Shown here: positions 6,232 to 14,694 of the stretch, piece by piece
How the letters are laid out: each line of letters starts with the position of its first letter
Position numbering within the stretch: position 1 is the stretch's first letter
Assembly: GCA_002342785.1 (NCBI GenBank)
Contig: DDQV01000087.1
Coordinates: 1 to 14,702, forward strand
Length of the DNA stretch: 14,702 nucleotides
Source of the DNA: Fusobacteriaceae bacterium UBA2433
GTDB lineage: Bacteria; Fusobacteriota; Fusobacteriia; Fusobacteriales; Fusobacteriaceae
Direction of reading: 5' to 3'
Translations under genes and position numbers: made by a program
Notes under the pieces: model-generated
What the model saw: the letters and a program-made list of their open reading frames with translations, nothing else
Told to the model about the DNA's origin: nothing
Databases searched by the model: none

Positions 6232-6282
6232 TAAATAATAAGAAAAACAAGTGTAATAAATAACTTAAATAGGGGAAAGTAG

Positions 6283-8205
6283 ATGAAGGTAAAACAAAGT
6301 GTTAAAATATTTATAATCCTAACAGTAGGAGTATTTATCTATGGATATTTAGGATATTCATATTTGAGGGATAAAGAGTTGCAAGAAATAAACTTTAATC
6401 TCTATAGATCGGCAAAAAATATACCATATTATTTAGGAAATAACTATATATTTCAAGAAATGAATGAAAATTCTTATACCGATGAAAAAATATTGAAAAC
6501 TACTAAACTTTTAGATGAGATGTCAGAGTTAAATAAGGTTGATTATCTCTATATTATAATAGATGAAAAAGATACGCCAGTTTATACAGCGATTGGTGGA
6601 GATTTTGAAAAATATAAAGAAAAAATAAAAAAAAAAGGTCCAAGAAAATTTTATTGGATAAATTTTAAGGATCTAGAAGATAACTCTATAAGTAAAACAA
6701 TAGGTATGTTAAAAAATAAAAACATTTATTATTTAGAAAATAAATATAAAGATGAAGAAGTTAGATCGGTTTATCTGGTTTTAGAATCTAAAGATGGAAG
6801 AAACTATATCTCTGGAGCAAGTATAAAAATAAAAAATCTAAAATTAAGAATTTTTAAAAAATTTACCTATATAATATTAAATGGTATATTAATAATATTA
6901 TTGATTTTTTTATTAATGTCTACCATAAGAAGGATAATAAATCAAAAAGAAAAGATCAGTGAGGAACTCTATATAAAGTCTAATTTTGACAACCTTACAG
7001 GAGTTTTAAAAAGAGATAAAGGGATGGAAAGATTAACTGAACTAATAAATTATAACAATCATCATAAAATCGATAAAAAAATATATTTTGGATTATTTGA
7101 TATAGTAGATTTAAATTATATTAATAATGAATTTGGGATGGATATAGGAGATAAAGCTATAACTTCTTTAGTTTTAATATTAAAGCAAACTTTTAGAGAT
7201 GGTGATAAAATCATAAGACTAAATGGAGATCAGTTCTTAGTCGTTATTGAAGGAACTACCGATTCAGAAGAAATTATAAAATTAGAGGAAAAGTTTTTAG
7301 AAAATTTAGAAAATTTTAATAATATGAAAAAAAATGAATACAGGATATTTATTTCTAAAGTTTTCAAGAAATACGAGAAAAATTTATCTATAAAAACCAC
7401 TATGAAAACTTTATTTGACCAACTTAATTTTGAGAAAAAATATGGAGATGGTGTATTTTATCTTTTAGGAAATGATATAAAGAAAGGAATAGAAAATAAA
7501 GAATTTAAAATTTATTATCAACCTAAAATAAATATAAAAACTAAAGAGATAAGTTTTGAAGCATTGATGAGATGGAATCATCCTGAAAAAGGATATATAT
7601 CTCCATTAACATTTATACCTGTAGCCGAGAGAACTTCTTTAATTATAGATCTAACTGATTTTTTAATAAAACAAGTAAAGGAAGATATCGTGAGATTAAA
7701 TACCTCTGTATCATTAAATATTTCTCCTATTCATTTTAATAAAAAATATTTTTCAAAAGAGATAATGAATAAACATGGGATCTTAAAGGGAATTAATTTT
7801 GAACTTACAGAAGGAGCATTTATAGATGATATCGATAAATGTATTGAAAAGATGAATGATTTAAAGAAAATAGGAATTGATTTTTCAATAGATGATTTTG
7901 GTACAGGATACTCATCTCTATCTTATTTATCAAAATTGCCAGTAACGACTTTAAAAATAGACCGTTCATTTGTTGTAAATATGTTTCAAAGTTTAGAAGA
8001 TATGAATATTATAAAAACTATTATTGAATTAGGGAAAAATTTAGGGTTAAAGGTAATTGTAGAAGGGGTAGAAACTATAGAAGAGATAGATATTTTAAAA
8101 AAAATAGGAGTGGATAATTTCCAAGGTTATTACTATGGAAAACCAGAAGAATTAGAGATAGTTTTAAAAAAAATAAAGGAGAATGAATATATAAAAAAAA
8201 TTTAA
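6283..8205 (+). CDS. Membrane GGDEF-EAL protein, probable c-di-GMP phosphodiesterase
   Basis: The 640-residue protein has a membrane segment at about 7-28, an extracytoplasmic domain to about 190, a second membrane segment at about 193-215, a GGDEF domain (about 234-395) and an EAL domain (about 398-635). The GGDEF signature reads NGDQF (314-318), so cyclase activity is unlikely, although Asp273 of 'LFDIVD' is kept and GTP binding remains possible. The EAL domain keeps EAL (426-428), Asn479, FELTE (506-510), the IDDFGTGYSSL block (536-546), Lys558 and VIVEGVET (591-598), the set needed for metal binding and hydrolysis of c-di-GMP to pGpG. The outer domain looks Cache-like but is not assigned. 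AATAGGGGAAAGTAG precedes ATG 6283. It has its own promoter and terminator. The extracytoplasmic signal is unknown. Confidence 0.92.
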   Translation: MKVKQSVKIFIILTVGVFIYGYLGYSYLRDKELQEINFNLYRSAKNIPYYLGNNYIFQEMNENSYTDEKILKTTKLLDEMSELNKVDYLYIIIDEKDTPVYTAIGGDFEKYKEKIKKKGPRKFYWINFKDLEDNSISKTIGMLKNKNIYYLENKYKDEEVRSVYLVLESKDGRNYISGASIKIKNLKLRIFKKFTYIILNGILIILLIFLLMSTIRRIINQKEKISEELYIKSNFDNLTGVLKRDKGMERLTELINYNNHHKIDKKIYFGLFDIVDLNYINNEFGMDIGDKAITSLVLILKQTFRDGDKIIRLNGDQFLVVIEGTTDSEEIIKLEEKFLENLENFNNMKKNEYRIFISKVFKKYEKNLSIKTTMKTLFDQLNFEKKYGDGVFYLLGNDIKKGIENKEFKIYYQPKINIKTKEISFEALMRWNHPEKGYISPLTFIPVAERTSLIIDLTDFLIKQVKEDIVRLNTSVSLNISPIHFNKKYFSKEIMNKHGILKGINFELTEGAFIDDIDKCIEKMNDLKKIGIDFSIDDFGTGYSSLSYLSKLPVTTLKIDRSFVVNMFQSLEDMNIIKTIIELGKNLGLKVIVEGVETIEEIDILKKIGVDNFQGYYYGKPEELEIVLKKIKENEYIKKI

Positions 8206-8207
8206 AT

Positions 8208-8239
8208 AAAAAATGGGAGATTCTCATTTTTTTATTTTT
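8208..8239 (+). terminator. Intrinsic terminator after the GGDEF-EAL gene
   Basis: AAAAAATGGG-AGATT-CTCATTTTTT forms a stem (with one G-T pair) followed by TTTTTTTATTTTT. It starts 3 bases after the stop codon and separates this gene from the kinase operon. Confidence 0.75.
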
Positions 8240-8293
8240 AAAAAAAATTTTACTAACATAATGGATAAAATACAAAATTAGGGGGAAATTCAA

Positions 8294-11200
8294 TTGAAAA
8301 GATATAAATCTGTAAAAATAAAAGCTTTTATATGGGCCTTTAGTATAATTTTTTTTATAGGAACGATGCTTATTATAGAAACCTATAAACACAGTAGGAA
8401 TTTAGAGTTAAAGTCTGGAATAATAAGTTTAGAAGGAGACGCAAAGATAAACACTCTAAAAATTCAACAAAAGATCTACCAAGCAGCAAAAATAAATCAA
8501 GAATTTTCCGATATATTAATGTCAATTAGAGGGGATAAGAGTGTTGAGAATAAGAGGGAATATTTTGAAAAAATTATAGAGCAGAGTATGGTAAAAGGAT
8601 CTAATATAGATGGTTATAGTATTATAATGGAGCCGAATATGTTTGATGGAAAAGATTCTAGTTATATGAATAATGAAAAATATGCCAAGGATGGTCAATA
8701 TATCTCCTATATCAAGATAGAAAAAGGAAAGAGTAATATCTCAAATATTCAAGATGTTTTATTTTCTGATTTTTATTTAAAAGCAAAAAAGTCAAAAGAT
8801 ACAATTATTTCTGTACCACATAATTTTACTGTAGATGGGGAAACAAATTTAATTATGACCATAGCTAAACCTTTATATGATAAAAATGAATTTATAGGAG
8901 TTGTAGGAGTAAACATTTCTATGAAATATTTTCAAAATTTAATCTCTGAGTTAGCTAATGCTAATGAGAGTATGGTATTAGTAGATGATGAAGGAAGAAT
9001 AATCTTTAATAATTTTAATTTTAGTTTAAATGGTAAAAACGTTTATAAAGTAGGATTAGAGATTGCTCCTATTATTGAAAAATTAAAAACTGAAACAATG
9101 ATCTCAAGGGAAAATAAAAAGAGATATGAAGCAATTTCCAAGGTAGAAATTCCACAAGTAGGGACTAACTGGTATATATATGTATTTACAGATTTAAAGA
9201 TGTTGACAGATGAGACTTTAAAGACAACATATAAAAATATTGGAGCGGGAATAATAATTTTGATTATAACTCTATTATTATTGTGGCTTGCTATTGGTAA
9301 AGTTACTGCTCCTATTATTGATTTTGTCAAAGAGATGAAAAAATTTGATTTTGAGAAATTAGATGTAAATTTAGAGATAAAGAAAAACTCATCTAGAGAG
9401 ATGGTAGAATTATTAGAAGGATATAATTCATTGATCATTAAATTAAAAGAAAACTTAAAGGTAAAAGAACAAAATAGTTGGATTAGAAAGGGACAAATAA
9501 ATCTTAATAAGATCTCTCAATCAAATAATAATTTACAAAGTTTACTTACTGAGATAGTCTTATCTGTTACAAAAAAAATTGGTGGACAAGTGGGAGTAAT
9601 ATATTTATTAGATGAAAAATCTGATGAAAAACAATATAGATTAGCTGCAAGTTATGCTTTTAAAAGAAGAAAGGGATTGCCAAATACTTTTAAATTAGGG
9701 GAAGGTTTAGTGGGGCAAGCAGCCTTGGAAAAAGAAACAATAGTAGTTTCAAATATTCCAAAGGATTATATATCGATAGATTCTGGTGTTGGAAACTCTG
9801 CACCTACAAATATTATAGTTATTCCGTGTAACTATCAAGGTAAAGTTGTAGCCGTATTAGAGATAGCTTCAATGTCTGTATTTTCTGATCTTGTAATTGA
9901 ATTTCTAGAATTAGCTAAGATAAGTATAGGGATTGCGATTAATAATATTTTAAATTTTGAAAATGTTGAAAAATTATTAATCGCAGCTAATGAATACAGT
10001 AAAAAACTTCAGGTGCAACAAGAGGAACTTCGAGTTACAAATGAGGAACTCGAAACACAATCTGTTACATTAAAAGATTCTCAGGCAGAACTTGAGAGTC
10101 AACAAGAGGAACTTCGAGTTATAAATGAAGAGTTAGAGGAAAATACAAAGGTTCTTGAGATACAAAAAAAAGAATTGGAATTTAAAAATAAGGAATTAAA
10201 AGATAGTCAAGAGGAATTAGAAAAAAAAGCTGAAGATTTAATTTTATCAAATAAATATAAATCTGAGTTTCTTGCAAATATGAGTCATGAACTTAGAACA
10301 CCACTAAATAGTATAATGATCCTCTCTGAGTTATTAAGTGAAAAAAATACAAATTTAACAGATAAACAAATAGAATTTGCAGAGATCATCAATACTTCAG
10401 GGAGTGATCTATTAAAGTTGATCAACGATATCTTAGATCTATCAAAGGTTGAATCTGGAAATATGGAAGTTAATATTTCAAAGATGAATATAGAAGATTT
10501 TAAAAGTGATATATTAGGGATGTTTGAACAGATATCGATTAAAAAAAATCTAAACTTTTCAATAGATATTTCAAATGAACTACCAGAAAATATAATGACA
10601 GATGAGGTAAAAGTTAAACAAATTATTAAAAATTTAATGTCTAATGCCTTTAAATTTACTGGAGAAGGAAGTGTTAAATTAGATGTTAAAAAATATAAGG
10701 ACAAAATTAAATTTGAAATAAATGATACTGGAATTGGAATTTCAGAGGATAAAATTAAAACTATTTTTAATGCTTTTCAACAAGAGGACGGCACAATAAG
10801 TCGTGAGTTTGGAGGAACTGGGTTAGGTCTTTCAATTTCTATGGAGTATACAAAATTATTAGGTGGAGAACTAACAGTTGAAAGTACTAAAGGTTTTGGA
10901 AGTAAATTTATTTTGATACTACCTGTAAGTTTTGAAATCCAGAATTTTGAGGGTAAAAAAATAGATAATGGAAGAACTATATCCCATAAATTAATTCAAG
11001 AGGTCAAGGTAGAAGAAGAGGATAAATTATTAGAAAAACCTATAGAAGAACCCTATGTATTAGATGATAGGGAAGAAATAAAAGATGGAGATAAAGTACT
11101 TCTTATAATCGATGATGATCCAAATTTTTCAAAAGTTATAATGGATATAAGTAGAGATAAAAACTTTAAAGTAATTGTTGCTGAAACGGGAGAGGTAGGT

Positions 11201-12235
11201 TTATATCTTGCTGATTATTATATACCTACGGGAATTATTTTAGATATAGGTTTACCAAAAATTGATGGATTAGAAGTATTAGAAAGGCTAAAAAATAATA
11301 AAAGAACAAGGGATATCCCAGTAAATATAATTAGTGGTGGAGATTATGAACGAAATATGTTTGAAAAAGATGTAGAATTTTTTAAAAAACCTGTAAGTAA
11401 GATAGAGATTGAAAATATATTAAAAAATGCAGAACTAAGTGGATATAAGATTAGTAAGATATTGGTTGTTGAAGATAATGAGATACAAAAAAATGCATTG
11501 ACTGAACTAATAAAACAAGATTATAAAGATATCGAAATTTTTTCAAGTAGATCAGGTGAGAGGGCACTAGAAATTCTAACGGATAATAATATAGATCTAT
11601 TGATATTAGACCTAGGATTATTAGATTATGATGATTTTGAATTTATAGAAAAATTAAAAGAGGATAGTGATTTTTCAAATATACCAATAATAGTTTATAC
11701 TGGTAAGGAGATAGATATACACGAAGAAAAAAAATTAAGAAGTAAAGTTGAAAATATAATTATAAAGGGAGATAGATCTAGTCAAAGATTGTTAGATGAG
11801 ATTAAATTATTTGTCCACAATGTAAAAGAAAATAAAAACATTGTTATCGGAGATGACAATGAAATATTTAAAGATAAAACTATATTAGTTGTAGATGATG
11901 ATATGAGAAATGTGTTTGCACTATCTAGTATCTTAGAGATGAATGGAATCCATGTAGAAATAGCTAATGATGGTGTGGAAGCCCTTGAAAGATTAAAAGA
12001 GATGGAAAAAATAGATCTAGTTTTAATGGATATAATGATGCCAGTTATGGATGGATATGAAGCGACGAGAGAGATAAGAAAGATAGATAAATTTAAAGAT
12101 CTATCTATTATAGCTCTCACAGCAAAAGCTATGAAAGGTGATAGAGATGAGTGTCTTGAAGCTGGAGCAAATGAATATCTTTCTAAACCAATTGATAAAA
12201 ATAAATTATTGTCTTTACTGAGGGTTTGGTTGTAA
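8294..12235 (+). CDS. Hybrid histidine kinase: dCache-GAF-coiled coil-HisKA-HATPase-REC-REC-REC
   Basis: This 1313-residue membrane sensor kinase has TM1 at about 11-30 and an outer dCache domain (about 31-310, with the typical 'EPNMFDGKD' at 113-121 and 'GVVGVNIS' at 202-209). TM2 follows at about 315-335, then a linker, a GAF domain (about 405-555) and a long coiled coil (about 560-655). HisKA has the phospho-acceptor His665 in SHELRTP; the ATPase domain has Asn780/784, DTGIGIS (811-817) and GGTGLGLS (840-847). Three receivers follow: about 934-1045 (phospho-Asp984), 1054-1175 (Asp1106, Lys1158 followed by Gly rather than Pro) and 1195-1311 (Asp1246, Thr1276, Lys1298-Pro). No HPt domain is present. 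The start is TTG 8294, with AGGGGG 8 bases upstream and TM1 close behind; no ATG occurs before residue 25. It heads an operon with cheR, cheB and a receiver-GGDEF gene, the likely output. No convincing promoter is seen in 8240-8293 beyond a possible TAAAAT at 8266. Confidence 0.93.
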   Translation: MKRYKSVKIKAFIWAFSIIFFIGTMLIIETYKHSRNLELKSGIISLEGDAKINTLKIQQKIYQAAKINQEFSDILMSIRGDKSVENKREYFEKIIEQSMVKGSNIDGYSIIMEPNMFDGKDSSYMNNEKYAKDGQYISYIKIEKGKSNISNIQDVLFSDFYLKAKKSKDTIISVPHNFTVDGETNLIMTIAKPLYDKNEFIGVVGVNISMKYFQNLISELANANESMVLVDDEGRIIFNNFNFSLNGKNVYKVGLEIAPIIEKLKTETMISRENKKRYEAISKVEIPQVGTNWYIYVFTDLKMLTDETLKTTYKNIGAGIIILIITLLLLWLAIGKVTAPIIDFVKEMKKFDFEKLDVNLEIKKNSSREMVELLEGYNSLIIKLKENLKVKEQNSWIRKGQINLNKISQSNNNLQSLLTEIVLSVTKKIGGQVGVIYLLDEKSDEKQYRLAASYAFKRRKGLPNTFKLGEGLVGQAALEKETIVVSNIPKDYISIDSGVGNSAPTNIIVIPCNYQGKVVAVLEIASMSVFSDLVIEFLELAKISIGIAINNILNFENVEKLLIAANEYSKKLQVQQEELRVTNEELETQSVTLKDSQAELESQQEELRVINEELEENTKVLEIQKKELEFKNKELKDSQEELEKKAEDLILSNKYKSEFLANMSHELRTPLNSIMILSELLSEKNTNLTDKQIEFAEIINTSGSDLLKLINDILDLSKVESGNMEVNISKMNIEDFKSDILGMFEQISIKKNLNFSIDISNELPENIMTDEVKVKQIIKNLMSNAFKFTGEGSVKLDVKKYKDKIKFEINDTGIGISEDKIKTIFNAFQQEDGTISREFGGTGLGLSISMEYTKLLGGELTVESTKGFGSKFILILPVSFEIQNFEGKKIDNGRTISHKLIQEVKVEEEDKLLEKPIEEPYVLDDREEIKDGDKVLLIIDDDPNFSKVIMDISRDKNFKVIVAETGEVGLYLADYYIPTGIILDIGLPKIDGLEVLERLKNNKRTRDIPVNIISGGDYERNMFEKDVEFFKKPVSKIEIENILKNAELSGYKISKILVVEDNEIQKNALTELIKQDYKDIEIFSSRSGERALEILTDNNIDLLILDLGLLDYDDFEFIEKLKEDSDFSNIPIIVYTGKEIDIHEEKKLRSKVENIIIKGDRSSQRLLDEIKLFVHNVKENKNIVIGDDNEIFKDKTILVVDDDMRNVFALSSILEMNGIHVEIANDGVEALERLKEMEKIDLVLMDIMMPVMDGYEATREIRKIDKFKDLSIIALTAKAMKGDRDECLEAGANEYLSKPIDKNKLLSLLRVWL
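10016..10121 (+). repeat. Internal direct repeat in the kinase coiled coil
   Basis: A 22-base stretch at 10016-10037 recurs exactly at 10100-10121, a step of 84 bases or 28 residues (four heptads). It encodes QQEELRV at residues 575-581 and again at 603-609. Weaker Q/E-rich heptads (QKKELE, SQEELE) continue to about residue 643. Such repeats are known in signalling-helix linkers of this kinase class. Confidence 0.8.
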
Positions 12236-12238
12236 ATT

Positions 12239-13078
12239 ATGAATGAATTGAAGTTATTAGAAATAGAAAATATAGAGTTAAAATTACTCATCGATGCAAT
12301 CTATCTAAGTTATGGTTATGATTTTAGAGATTATACAAAAAGTCATTTAAAAAGAAGAATTTTACGACGGGTTAAATTAGATAATTTAAAAAGTATCACA
12401 GCGTTAACAGAAAAAATTCTTTATGATAAAGATACTCTGGTGCAAATATTATTAGATCTATCTATAAATGTAACTGAGATGTTTAGATTTCCTCAATTTT
12501 TTAAAGATCTAAGGAAGCATGTAATTCCACTTTTAAAGACATATCCATCGATAAATATATGGCATGCTGGTTGTTCGACTGGGGAAGAAGTTATGTCTAT
12601 GGCTATTTTATTAAAGGAGGAAGGGTTATTAAATAGAGTAAATATATATGCTACAGATATTAATAAAAAAGTATTAGAAATTGCAAAAGATGGAATATAT
12701 AAAGTGGAAGACATAAAAAAATGGACAAATAACTATCAAGAAGCAGGAGGAAAAAAATCTTTTTCAGATTATTATGTTGCTAAATATGATCACGTTATTT
12801 TTGATCAAGACCTATTAAAACATGTAACATTTTTAAAACATAACTTAGTGATAGATAAAACTTTTATCAATGCTAATTTAATTATTTGTAGAAATGTATT
12901 GATATATTTTAATAAAAAATTACAGGATCATGTTTTAGAGTTGTTCAAAGATAGTCTCATATCAGGTGGAATAATCGGTATTGGTTCTAAAGAAAGTTTA
13001 AGATTTACTAGTGTCAATGAAAAATTTGAAAGTATAACTACTGCAACAAAAATTTACAAAAAGAAGATAGGATGTTAA
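12239..13078 (+). CDS. CheR-family protein-glutamate O-methyltransferase
   Basis: CheR enzymes use S-adenosylmethionine to methylate glutamates of chemoreceptors. The 279-residue protein has the N-terminal helical domain with 'HLKRRILRR' (36-44), 'NVTEMFRFPQFF' (77-88), the SAM loop HAGCSTGEE (109-117), 'IYATDIN' (136-142) whose Asp contacts the SAM ribose, and 'IICRNVLIYF' (215-224). These are standard CheR blocks and the length is normal. No TPR or REC domain is fused. It starts 3 bases after the kinase stop codon, with only a distant GAGG, so translation is probably coupled to the kinase. No chemoreceptor, CheA or CheW gene lies in the window, so its substrate is open; the co-transcribed kinase is the obvious candidate by context only. 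Confidence 0.93.
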   Translation: MNELKLLEIENIELKLLIDAIYLSYGYDFRDYTKSHLKRRILRRVKLDNLKSITALTEKILYDKDTLVQILLDLSINVTEMFRFPQFFKDLRKHVIPLLKTYPSINIWHAGCSTGEEVMSMAILLKEEGLLNRVNIYATDINKKVLEIAKDGIYKVEDIKKWTNNYQEAGGKKSFSDYYVAKYDHVIFDQDLLKHVTFLKHNLVIDKTFINANLIICRNVLIYFNKKLQDHVLELFKDSLISGGIIGIGSKESLRFTSVNEKFESITTATKIYKKKIGC

Positions 13079-13079
13079 T

Positions 13080-13652
13080 ATGAGAGATAAAGCTATTGTA
13101 ATAGGAACCTCTGCAGGTGGAGTAGAAGCGTTAAAAATTGTATTAAAAGATCTAGAACCAACTATTAAATTACCTATAATTATCGTTATTCATATTAGGG
13201 AAAGAACAGATGGATTTTCAAATATATATCAAAATTTGAATAAATTAATTATTAAGGAAGCAGAAGATAAAGAAAAAATAAAAGATGGTGTAATTTATTT
13301 TGCACCTTCTAATTATCATCTATCTATTGAAGAAGATTATACATTTTCATTGTCATTAGAGGAAAAGGTAAATTATTCAAGACCATCTATCGATATACTT
13401 TTTAAAACAGCAGCAGAAGTATATACCGATAGTTTATTAGGAATAATATTAACAGGTGCCAATTCAGATGGGGCATTAGGTATGGAAAGAATTGAAAAAT
13501 TAGGTGGAAGATGTATTGTACAAGATCCTAAAGAAGCCTATTTTGATACTATGCCTTTATCAACATTCAAATATATATCAAAATATAAAGTTATGAATTT
13601 AAATTCAATTAATGGATATATAAAAAAATTAGGAGGAGACAACTGTGATTAA
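13080..13652 (+). CDS. Stand-alone CheB methylesterase domain
   Basis: The 190-residue protein corresponds to the catalytic domain of CheB, which removes methyl groups from (or deamidates) receptor glutamate/glutamine residues. The triad is visible: Ser11 in GTSAGG, His38 in 'VIHIRER' and Asp130 in 'TGANSDGA'. The 'APSNYHL' (75-81) and 'GRCIVQDP...MP' (143-159) blocks also fit. The N-terminal receiver domain of classical CheB is missing, so activity cannot be controlled by CheA-type phosphorylation of CheB itself. The start is 1 base after the cheR stop codon, and the end overlaps the next gene by 8 bases (GTGATTAA). Confidence 0.93.
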   Translation: MRDKAIVIGTSAGGVEALKIVLKDLEPTIKLPIIIVIHIRERTDGFSNIYQNLNKLIIKEAEDKEKIKDGVIYFAPSNYHLSIEEDYTFSLSLEEKVNYSRPSIDILFKTAAEVYTDSLLGIILTGANSDGALGMERIEKLGGRCIVQDPKEAYFDTMPLSTFKYISKYKVMNLNSINGYIKKLGGDNCD

Positions 13653-14619
13653 CCATAGTACTAATATACTTATCGTAGACGACACTAAAGCAAATTTAAT
13701 TTCATTAGAAGCTATCTTAGAAGGTGAAGATTTAAATGTAATGACCGTTTCTAATGGAAATGATGCTTTAAAAATATTACTAAAAGGAAAAATTGATATT
13801 ATTCTTTTAGATGTTCAGATGCCTGGAATGAATGGTTTTGAGGTGGCAGAACTGATGAGAGCAAATAATAAAACAAAAAATATTCCAATTATTTTTATTA
13901 CAGCTATAAATAAGGAAGAAGAATATATTTTTAAAGGATATGAGTTAGGAGCAGTAGATTATCTTTATAAACCAATAAGCAATGAAATTTTAAAGAGTAA
14001 GGTAAAAGTTTTTATTAAACTCAATGAACAGGCAAAAATAATTGAGGAAAAAACAAAAGCATTAGAGGAAAAAATAGTGCAATTAGAATTAACCGAAAAA
14101 AAACTTAATCGTCTTATAAGGATCGATGAATTGACTGGAGTTTATAATAGACGAGCTTTCGAAGAAATTTTTGATTTAGAATGGGCTAGGACTATTAGAA
14201 GTAATGGTTCTTTTTCAGCATTGATGATTGATATAGACAATTTTAAAGTTTTTAATGATACATATGGTCATCTTAAAGGAGATAATTGTCTAAAAAATAT
14301 TGCCAAAATCATAGAAAGAACTTTAAAAAGAATAACCGATAAAGTTGCACGGTTAGGTGGGGAAGAATTTGTAGTATTATTACCTGAGACAGATTCTAAA
14401 GGTGCAGAATTAATTGCAGAGGAGATCAGAAAAAATATAGAAGATTTAAAAATAGTTAATGAAGGGGTTGAAACCTATGAATTTGTAACTGTTAGTATAG
14501 GGATTTCAAGTATTATTCCTACAAAATTTATTGATAAAAATGAGTTTATAGATCAAGCTGATAAAGCATTATATACTGCTAAAAAGAATGGTAGAAATAT
14601 GGTCTATCTATATAGATAA
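13645..14619 (+). CDS. Response regulator with GGDEF diguanylate cyclase output
   Basis: This 324-residue cytosolic protein makes c-di-GMP from two GTP when phosphorylated. The receiver (about 6-122) has Asp12/13, phospho-Asp56 in 'LLDVQMPG', Thr86 and Lys109-Pro110. A coiled coil (about 128-157) joins it to the GGDEF domain (about 158-322), which begins DELTGVYNRR and has 'MIDIDNFKVFNDTYGH' and the active signature GGEEF (238-242). RITD (229-232) lies five residues before it, the RxxD inhibitory site, so product feedback is expected. The layout is WspR/PleD-like with one receiver. The start is GTG 13645 with AGGAGGAG 6 bases upstream, inside the end of cheB. It is the last gene of the kinase operon and the likely phosphorylation target of the kinase. 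No terminator follows. Confidence 0.93.
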   Translation: MINHSTNILIVDDTKANLISLEAILEGEDLNVMTVSNGNDALKILLKGKIDIILLDVQMPGMNGFEVAELMRANNKTKNIPIIFITAINKEEEYIFKGYELGAVDYLYKPISNEILKSKVKVFIKLNEQAKIIEEKTKALEEKIVQLELTEKKLNRLIRIDELTGVYNRRAFEEIFDLEWARTIRSNGSFSALMIDIDNFKVFNDTYGHLKGDNCLKNIAKIIERTLKRITDKVARLGGEEFVVLLPETDSKGAELIAEEIRKNIEDLKIVNEGVETYEFVTVSIGISSIIPTKFIDKNEFIDQADKALYTAKKNGRNMVYLYR

Positions 14620-14624
14620 AAATC

Positions 14625-14653
14625 TTGTAGAAAGGTATAAAAGATGGTATAAT
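14625..14653 (+). promoter_or_regulatory. Promoter of the gene at the right edge
   Basis: TTGTAG (14625-14630) and TATAAT (14648-14653) are 17 bases apart, with TGG before the -10 (extended -10). It begins 6 bases after the cyclase stop codon and starts a new unit around 14660. Confidence 0.75.
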
Positions 14654-14694
14654 AATGTTTGATTGAAAAAATAAGAAAATTTAGGAGATCAACT

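Noticed and set aside
6232..6282. Possible c-di-GMP or other riboswitch before the GGDEF-EAL gene
   Set aside because: The predicted leader is about 45 bases and A/T-rich without paired helices; too short for a GEMM-type aptamer. The citC leader is shorter still.
8075..8392. Open frame of 105 codons on the minus strand spanning the gap between the GGDEF-EAL and kinase genes
   Set aside because: The product is low-complexity and rich in F, Y and K from AT-rich antisense DNA; it covers a terminator and the start of the kinase, and has no Shine-Dalgarno.
11782..12291. Open frame of 169 codons on the minus strand
   Set aside because: It is antisense to REC3 and the start of cheR, Ser/Ile/Phe-rich, without motifs or ribosome site.
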